A stretch of 16,948 nucleotides of DNA, taken from DXYV01 sp045543215. GTDB lineage: Bacteria; Bacillota; Clostridia; Oscillospirales; Oscillospiraceae. The DNA lies in the NCBI GenBank assembly GCA_045543215.1, contig JAZQMD010000017.1, positions 1 through 16,948 of the forward strand. Reading direction: 5' to 3'. Positions 13,053-16,948 of the stretch are shown piece after piece; position 1 is the stretch's first letter; each line of letters opens with the position of its first letter. Made by a program: the position numbers and the translations under genes. A model generated the notes under the pieces. It worked only from the letters and a program-made list of their open reading frames with translations. It did not search any database and was not told the DNA's origin.

Positions 13053-13088
13053 TTTACCCAAACACATAGAATCTTCCGTTTGGGTAAA
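13053..13088 (+). promoter_or_regulatory. perfect 11-bp inverted repeat in the arcA leader
   Basis: TTTACCCAAAC (13053-13063) is exactly complementary to GTTTGGGTAAA (13078-13088) around a 14-base loop. It ends 18 bases before the arcA ribosome site and has no T-run, so it is not a plain terminator. It may be an operator for a regulator of arginine use, or an RNA hairpin that protects or controls the arc mRNA. A possible weak promoter, TTGCTA (13024-13029) with AATAAT (13048-13053) at 18-base spacing, runs into its left arm. Confidence 0.5.
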
Positions 13089-13121
13089 GCTAGGAACATT
13101 GCAATGAAAGGAGTTATTTCA

Positions 13122-14336
13122 ATGTCCCATCCTGCCATTCAAATATATAGCGAAATTGGCCCGCTCAAGCGTGTGTTGCTCCACCGACCTGGCCGGGAAC
13201 TGGAAAACCTGATGCCTGAGTATATCGAGCGTCTACTCTTCGATGATATTCCCTACCTGAAAATCGCCAGGGAGGAGCACGATACCTTCTGCGACCTGCT
13301 GCGCCAAAATGGGGCGGAGGTCGTGTACCTGGAGGATCTGGCTGCAGAGGCTCTCTCCGATGAGGATGTAAAGGATGCTTTTCTACGGGAATACCTGCTG
13401 GAAGCCGGAATTCGTGGGGAGAAACGTACAGGTCTGATTTTAGACTACTTCAAAAGTTTTTCAACCAAAAACATGGTTGAAAAACTGATGGAGGGGGTTC
13501 GCAAGGCGGACATACGGGGTTATGGACGCAAAAATCTCACCGATTATCTGGATGACTACTATCCCTTCGTGGTAGACCCGATGCCCAACCTGTATTTCAC
13601 GCGGGACCCCTTTGCCTGTATGGGGGATGGGGTGACCATTCACAAGATGCGTACCCATACCCGTAGCCGGGAGACTCTCTTTGCCAAATATATTTTTACC
13701 CATAATCCAAAATACCAAAATGTTCCCATTTTATATGACCGGGCCTCTCAATCTCCCATTGAGGGAGGCGATATCTTGGTGCTCTCCAGCAAGGTAATTG
13801 CTATCGGCATCTCCCAACGTACCAAACCATGGGCCATTGAGCAGCTGGCCAAGCGGGTGCTGGGACACGGGGGCTTTGAGAAAGTTCTGGCCATTGACAT
13901 TCCAAAGTCCCGTGCATTTATGCATTTGGATACGGTATTCACCCAGGTGGACGTGAATAAGTTCACCATGCACCCCAACATTACTGCAGACTTGCGGGTA
14001 TTCGTCCTCCACATGGAGGAAGGTCGGATGGCGATCACCGAGGAACATGCCACTCTGGAGGATATCTTGAAGGAGCACCTCCATCTGGATCATGTTGAAC
14101 TCATTAAATGCGGCGGTGGTAACGTCATCGATGCCGCCAGGGAGCAGTGGAACGATGGCTCCAACACCTTTACCATTGCCCCTGGCAAAGTTGTGGTGTA
14201 TAGCCGCAACTACGTCACCAACCAGGCTCTGGCCGACCACGGGGTACAGGTCCTGACCATCCCCAGCTCGGAACTCTCCCGTGGCCGGGGCGGCCCACGG
14301 TGCATGACCATGCCCTTAGTTCGGGAAAACATTTAA
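13122..14336 (+). CDS. arcA: arginine deiminase
   Basis: A 404-residue enzyme that hydrolyses L-arginine to L-citrulline and ammonia, first step of the arginine deiminase pathway, in the cytoplasm. Family features: IGPLKRVLLHRPG at the start, PNLYFTRDPFACMGDGVT near 160, the EGGDILVL strand, HLDTVFTQVD carrying the catalytic His, KCGGGN, and the C-terminal RCMTMPLVRE with nucleophile Cys394. Length is close to the usual 405-410. The ATG at 13122 is chosen because AAAGGAG (13107-13113) is 8 bases before it and MSHPAIQIYSEIG matches family N-termini; the longer frame from 13080 lies within the leader hairpin. First gene of the arc operon, 27 bases before argF/arcB. Expression is likely governed by arginine or oxygen regulators at the leader, but no ArgR box is clear. 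Confidence 0.97.
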   Translation: MSHPAIQIYSEIGPLKRVLLHRPGRELENLMPEYIERLLFDDIPYLKIAREEHDTFCDLLRQNGAEVVYLEDLAAEALSDEDVKDAFLREYLLEAGIRGEKRTGLILDYFKSFSTKNMVEKLMEGVRKADIRGYGRKNLTDYLDDYYPFVVDPMPNLYFTRDPFACMGDGVTIHKMRTHTRSRETLFAKYIFTHNPKYQNVPILYDRASQSPIEGGDILVLSSKVIAIGISQRTKPWAIEQLAKRVLGHGGFEKVLAIDIPKSRAFMHLDTVFTQVDVNKFTMHPNITADLRVFVLHMEEGRMAITEEHATLEDILKEHLHLDHVELIKCGGGNVIDAAREQWNDGSNTFTIAPGKVVVYSRNYVTNQALADHGVQVLTIPSSELSRGRGGPRCMTMPLVRENI

Positions 14337-14363
14337 TTATATAAATGTAAAGGAGTAACGATT

Positions 14364-15356
14364 ATGGCAGTTAATTTGAAAGGACGCAGCTTTCTCACCC
14401 TCATGGATCTGGAACCCTGTGAAATCCGCTATTTGCTGGATTTATCTCGGGATTTAAAAGCCAAAAAGCGCATGGGCCTGCATGGAAAGGCTTTGAAGAA
14501 TAAAAATATAGTCCTCCTGTTTGAAAAGACCTCCACCCGCACCCGATGCGCTTTTGAGGTAGCTGCCCGAGAAGAAGGTGGCAATGTCACCTTCCTGGAC
14601 TCTGGCTCTTCCCAAATGGGAAAAAAGGAGTCTTTGGAGGACACTGCCAAAGTACTGGGCCGTTTCTTTGATGGCATCGAGTATCGTGGCTTTGACCAGA
14701 AAGTTGTAGAAGACCTGGCCCGTCACTCTGGTGTACCGGTATTCAATGGTTTGACCGATGTGGACCATCCCACCCAGATTCTTGCCGATATGCTCACCAT
14801 GGAAGAGCATATTAGTAAACCGCTCAATGAGTGTAAAGTAGTTTTCGTTGGTGATGTGCGCAACAATATGTCCTATGCCTGGATGTATGGCTGTGCCAAA
14901 ATGGGGGTAGATTTTGTGGGCTACGGGCCAAAAGAACTGATTGACGGGGCCGATCAAAAAATTCTTGCCGACACCCAGGCGTTAGGCAAATCTACCGGGG
15001 CCTCCATTACCCTGTCGGACGATGCGGCCTCTATCAAGGGTGCAGATGTGCTTTACTCCGATATCTGGGCCTCCATGGGGGAAGAGGACCTTATTCCCGA
15101 GCGAGCCAAACTGCTGGCGCCCTACCGCATTGATGAAACCATGGTGGAGTCCACTGGCAACCCCAACGTACTCTTTATGCACTGCCTTCCCTCCTTCCAC
15201 GACTTTGAGACAAAGCTGGCCAAAGAGTGGATGGACAAGGGGGTGGACATCAGAGAGGTCACCGACGAAGTGTTCCGTGGTCATCACTCAGTGGTCTTCG
15301 ATGAGGCCGAGAACCGAATGCACACCATTAAGGCTGTCATGGTGGCCACCATATGA
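14364..15356 (+). CDS. argF: ornithine carbamoyltransferase (catabolic)
   Basis: A 330-residue enzyme. Between arcA and arcC it should act catabolically (often named arcB), splitting citrulline with phosphate into ornithine and carbamoyl phosphate. The carbamoyl-phosphate loop KTSTRTR is near residue 55, the GSSQMGKKES loop near 80-88, DHPTQ near 136, DVRNNM in the ornithine domain, and HCLPSFHD near 272 with the catalytic Cys. The C-terminal VFRGHHSVVFDEAENRMHT is characteristic. AAAGGAG (14349-14355) precedes the ATG by 8 bases. Its last bases overlap the arcC start in an ATGA arrangement, so the two are translationally coupled. Length and motifs are normal, with no sign of damage. Confidence 0.96.
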   Translation: MAVNLKGRSFLTLMDLEPCEIRYLLDLSRDLKAKKRMGLHGKALKNKNIVLLFEKTSTRTRCAFEVAAREEGGNVTFLDSGSSQMGKKESLEDTAKVLGRFFDGIEYRGFDQKVVEDLARHSGVPVFNGLTDVDHPTQILADMLTMEEHISKPLNECKVVFVGDVRNNMSYAWMYGCAKMGVDFVGYGPKELIDGADQKILADTQALGKSTGASITLSDDAASIKGADVLYSDIWASMGEEDLIPERAKLLAPYRIDETMVESTGNPNVLFMHCLPSFHDFETKLAKEWMDKGVDIREVTDEVFRGHHSVVFDEAENRMHTIKAVMVATI

Positions 15357-16297
15357 GCGGGCCCATCAAAGTTGTAGTGGCCCTGGGGGGTAATGCCCTG
15401 GAGGACAAGTCCCTCCCCCCCACAGCGGCCAGCCAGCTCACCGTTGCCAAACGCACAGCAGAACACTTGGCCCTGCTTTCCTGCGCCGGGTATGAGCTGG
15501 CAGTAGTCCACGGCAACGGTCCCCAGGTAGGCCGTATCCTGCTGGCCAGCGAATCGGCCGCGTCCGTGACACCTCCCATGCCCTTCGACGTATGCGGAGC
15601 CATGAGCCAGGGCTATATCGGCTATCATTTGCAGCAGGCTCTTACCGCCGAACTACACCGGCGGGGGCGTTTTATCCCTGTAGTTACTGTTGTAACCCAA
15701 ATGGTGGTAGATCCCGCCGACCCGGCTTTTCAAACCCCCTCCAAACCCATTGGTCCCTTCTATGACCAGGAAGAGGCCAAACGCCTGGCAACTGAAAAAG
15801 GATACTCAGTGAAAGAGGACTCCGGCCGGGGCTGGCGTCGGGTGGTGCCCTCCCCCAAGCCCCAGCGTATTGTGGAAATCGGCACCATCAAAACTCTCTG
15901 GGATACCACCATCACCATCGCCTGCGGCGGTGGAGGTATCCCCGTGGTAGAAAAAGACGGAGGACTGGAAGGCGTGGCTGCCGTCATTGATAAGGATCAC
16001 GCCGCTGCCCGGCTGGGCATGGAGATGGAGGCCGATGTGCTTATGATCCTCACTGAGGTCCCTGCGGTGGCCATCAACTGGGGCAAGCCTGACCAGACCA
16101 ACCTTGGCGCCGTGACTGCCGGAATTTTAGAGCAGTACGCCCAGCAGGGCCAATTTGGGGCCGGTTCCATGCTGCCCAAGGTTGAGGCCGCCGTATCCTT
16201 CGTTCGTTCTGCCCCGGGGCGTAAGGCCATCATCACCTCCTTGGACAAAGGGGTAGAGGCCCTGGCAGGTAAATGCGGCACCCAGATTACAGGGTAA
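15353..16297 (+). CDS. arcC: carbamate kinase
   Basis: A 314-residue amino-acid-kinase-family enzyme that transfers phosphate from carbamoyl phosphate to ADP, yielding ATP and carbamate, the energy-gaining step of the pathway. Seen are the N-terminal VVVALGGNAL loop, VVHGNGPQVGRI, the GGGGIPVV turn near residue 186, AVIDKDHAAARLG, LTEVPAVAINWGKP in the nucleotide site, and GSMLPKVEAAVSF near the C-terminus. The start ATG overlaps the argF stop by 4 bases. It is followed after 13 bases by the permease gene. Confidence 0.97.
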   Translation: MSGPIKVVVALGGNALEDKSLPPTAASQLTVAKRTAEHLALLSCAGYELAVVHGNGPQVGRILLASESAASVTPPMPFDVCGAMSQGYIGYHLQQALTAELHRRGRFIPVVTVVTQMVVDPADPAFQTPSKPIGPFYDQEEAKRLATEKGYSVKEDSGRGWRRVVPSPKPQRIVEIGTIKTLWDTTITIACGGGGIPVVEKDGGLEGVAAVIDKDHAAARLGMEMEADVLMILTEVPAVAINWGKPDQTNLGAVTAGILEQYAQQGQFGAGSMLPKVEAAVSFVRSAPGRKAIITSLDKGVEALAGKCGTQITG

Positions 16298-16310
16298 GGG
16301 GGGACTGCCC

Positions 16311-16948
16311 TTGAAAAGCTTGAAAATGCCAACCGCCTACACCATTCTCATAGCCATTATCATCGTCGTAGCCGCCCTTACCTGGGTTATCCCAGCCGGT
16401 CGATATTATTACCTGGAAAACGGCGAGCCGGTGGCGGGAAGTTACCATCGGGTGGAGCAAAACAGTCAAGGTGCGGGCGCAGTCGCGCTGGCCCCGCTGG
16501 AAGGGCTATATGGCGCCATTGATATTGCTGCATTCATCCTGATGGTTGGAGGATTCCTGGGGGTTATGACTGCCACAGGAGCCATCGACGCAGGTATCGC
16601 CAATATCATCCACATGCTCAAAGGAAAAGAACGGCTGCTCATCCCCATTCTCATGTGCGCTTTTGCCTTGGGGGGTACCACCTTTGGAATGGCGGAGGAG
16701 ACCATAGCTTTCTATCCCTTGGTTCTTCCCATCGTGGTGGCAGCGGGGTATGATACAGTTACTGCCGTGTCCATCATCATGCTGGGAGCGGGAGTTGGGG
16801 TTCTCGGATCCACCGTAAACCCATTTGCCACCGGTATCGCCGCCGGCTTTGCAGGAATATCCCTGGGAGATGGAATTTTGCTCCGGGTGATCATGCTGAT
16901 CGTTCTGCTCCTCATTGCCATCTGGTACGTTATGGCCTACGCCGATAG
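16311..16948 (+). CDS. DcuC/YfcC-type permease, likely arginine/ornithine exchanger, cut by the right edge
   Basis: At least 212 residues, open to the last base. After a short N-terminus (LKSLKMPTAYTILI) come a first membrane helix ending TWVIPAGRYYYLENG, a motif typical of the YfcC/DcuC family (Pfam DcuC, COG1288), then AAFILMVGGFLGVMTATGAI, a loop with KGKERLLIPILM, and GGTTFGMAEETIAFYPLVLP, a strongly conserved family stretch; the last part (GVGVLGSTVNPFATGIAAG) is also typical. Family members sit in arc operons of many anaerobes and are thought to exchange arginine for ornithine; here this rests on position, not on a substrate motif. It is not the APC-family ArcD. Start is TTG 16311, with GGGGGG (16298-16303) 7 bases upstream; ATG 16326 is an alternative with a weaker site. 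The C-terminal half lies outside the window. Confidence 0.85.
   Translation, partial: MKSLKMPTAYTILIAIIIVVAALTWVIPAGRYYYLENGEPVAGSYHRVEQNSQGAGAVALAPLEGLYGAIDIAAFILMVGGFLGVMTATGAIDAGIANIIHMLKGKERLLIPILMCAFALGGTTFGMAEETIAFYPLVLPIVVAAGYDTVTAVSIIMLGAGVGVLGSTVNPFATGIAAGFAGISLGDGILLRVIMLIVLLLIAIWYVMAYAD

Noticed and set aside
13080..13121. Upstream in-frame start for ArcA
   Set aside because: It falls in the leader inverted repeat, has no ribosome site, and adds residues not found in the family; the ATG at 13122 has AAAGGAG correctly placed.
13731..14240. Minus-strand ORF of 169 codons inside arcA
   Set aside because: Antisense shadow of a strongly conserved enzyme gene; composition follows arcA codon structure. 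The same holds for 14454-14957 inside argF.

Overview
The window looks like chromosome from a gut-type, anaerobic Firmicute, most likely a Clostridia member near the Oscillospiraceae (Flavonifractor/Intestinimonas-like). This is inferred from gene families, strong AGGAGG-type ribosome sites, sigma-A promoters, GTG/TTG starts and many hairpin-plus-T-run terminators; no species marker is present. The left 4.7 kb is visibly more AT-rich than the rest.

Layout. 1-1107 (minus): a secreted SGNH/GDSL hydrolase that runs off the left edge, with a consensus promoter. 1108-1604: AT-rich spacer ending in a long perfect terminator hairpin. 1605-2843 (minus): an oxalate/formate-antiporter-family MFS carrier. 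3061-3499: two divergent tRNA-Leu genes (GAG on minus, CAG on plus), each with its own promoter and terminator. 3500-4640: a decayed patch holding a small HTH-like ORF and a frameshifted, nonsense-riddled gene remnant. 4703-7880: a tight unit of a shikimate-kinase-like P-loop kinase, a DEAD-box RNA helicase with a long basic tail, and a membrane-anchored calcineurin-type phosphoesterase, closed by a terminator. 7933-11142: a promoter, a structured leader of about 170 nt, and a 1000-residue PAS/GGDEF protein with intact catalytic and inhibitory motifs. 11196-11867: the tRNA t6A methyltransferase TrmO, then a terminator. 12021-12921: a secreted DUF4430 protein overlapping an ECF-transporter S-component. 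13122-16948: an arginine deiminase operon, arcA - argF/arcB - arcC - DcuC/YfcC-type permease, the permease cut by the right edge.

How the genes work together. The arc operon converts arginine to citrulline, ornithine and carbamoyl phosphate, and finally to ATP, CO2 and ammonia; the permease is placed where an arginine/ornithine exchanger is expected. The DUF4430/ECF pair probably captures and imports a small nutrient, using energising subunits encoded elsewhere. The PAS-GGDEF protein is a likely c-di-GMP synthase responding to an unknown signal.

I found no CRISPR array, insertion sequence or clear defence system. The least explained signals are the leader RNA before the GGDEF gene, the kinase lacking the shikimate-binding arginine, the perfect hairpin before arcA, and the decayed genes beside tRNA-Leu(CAG).
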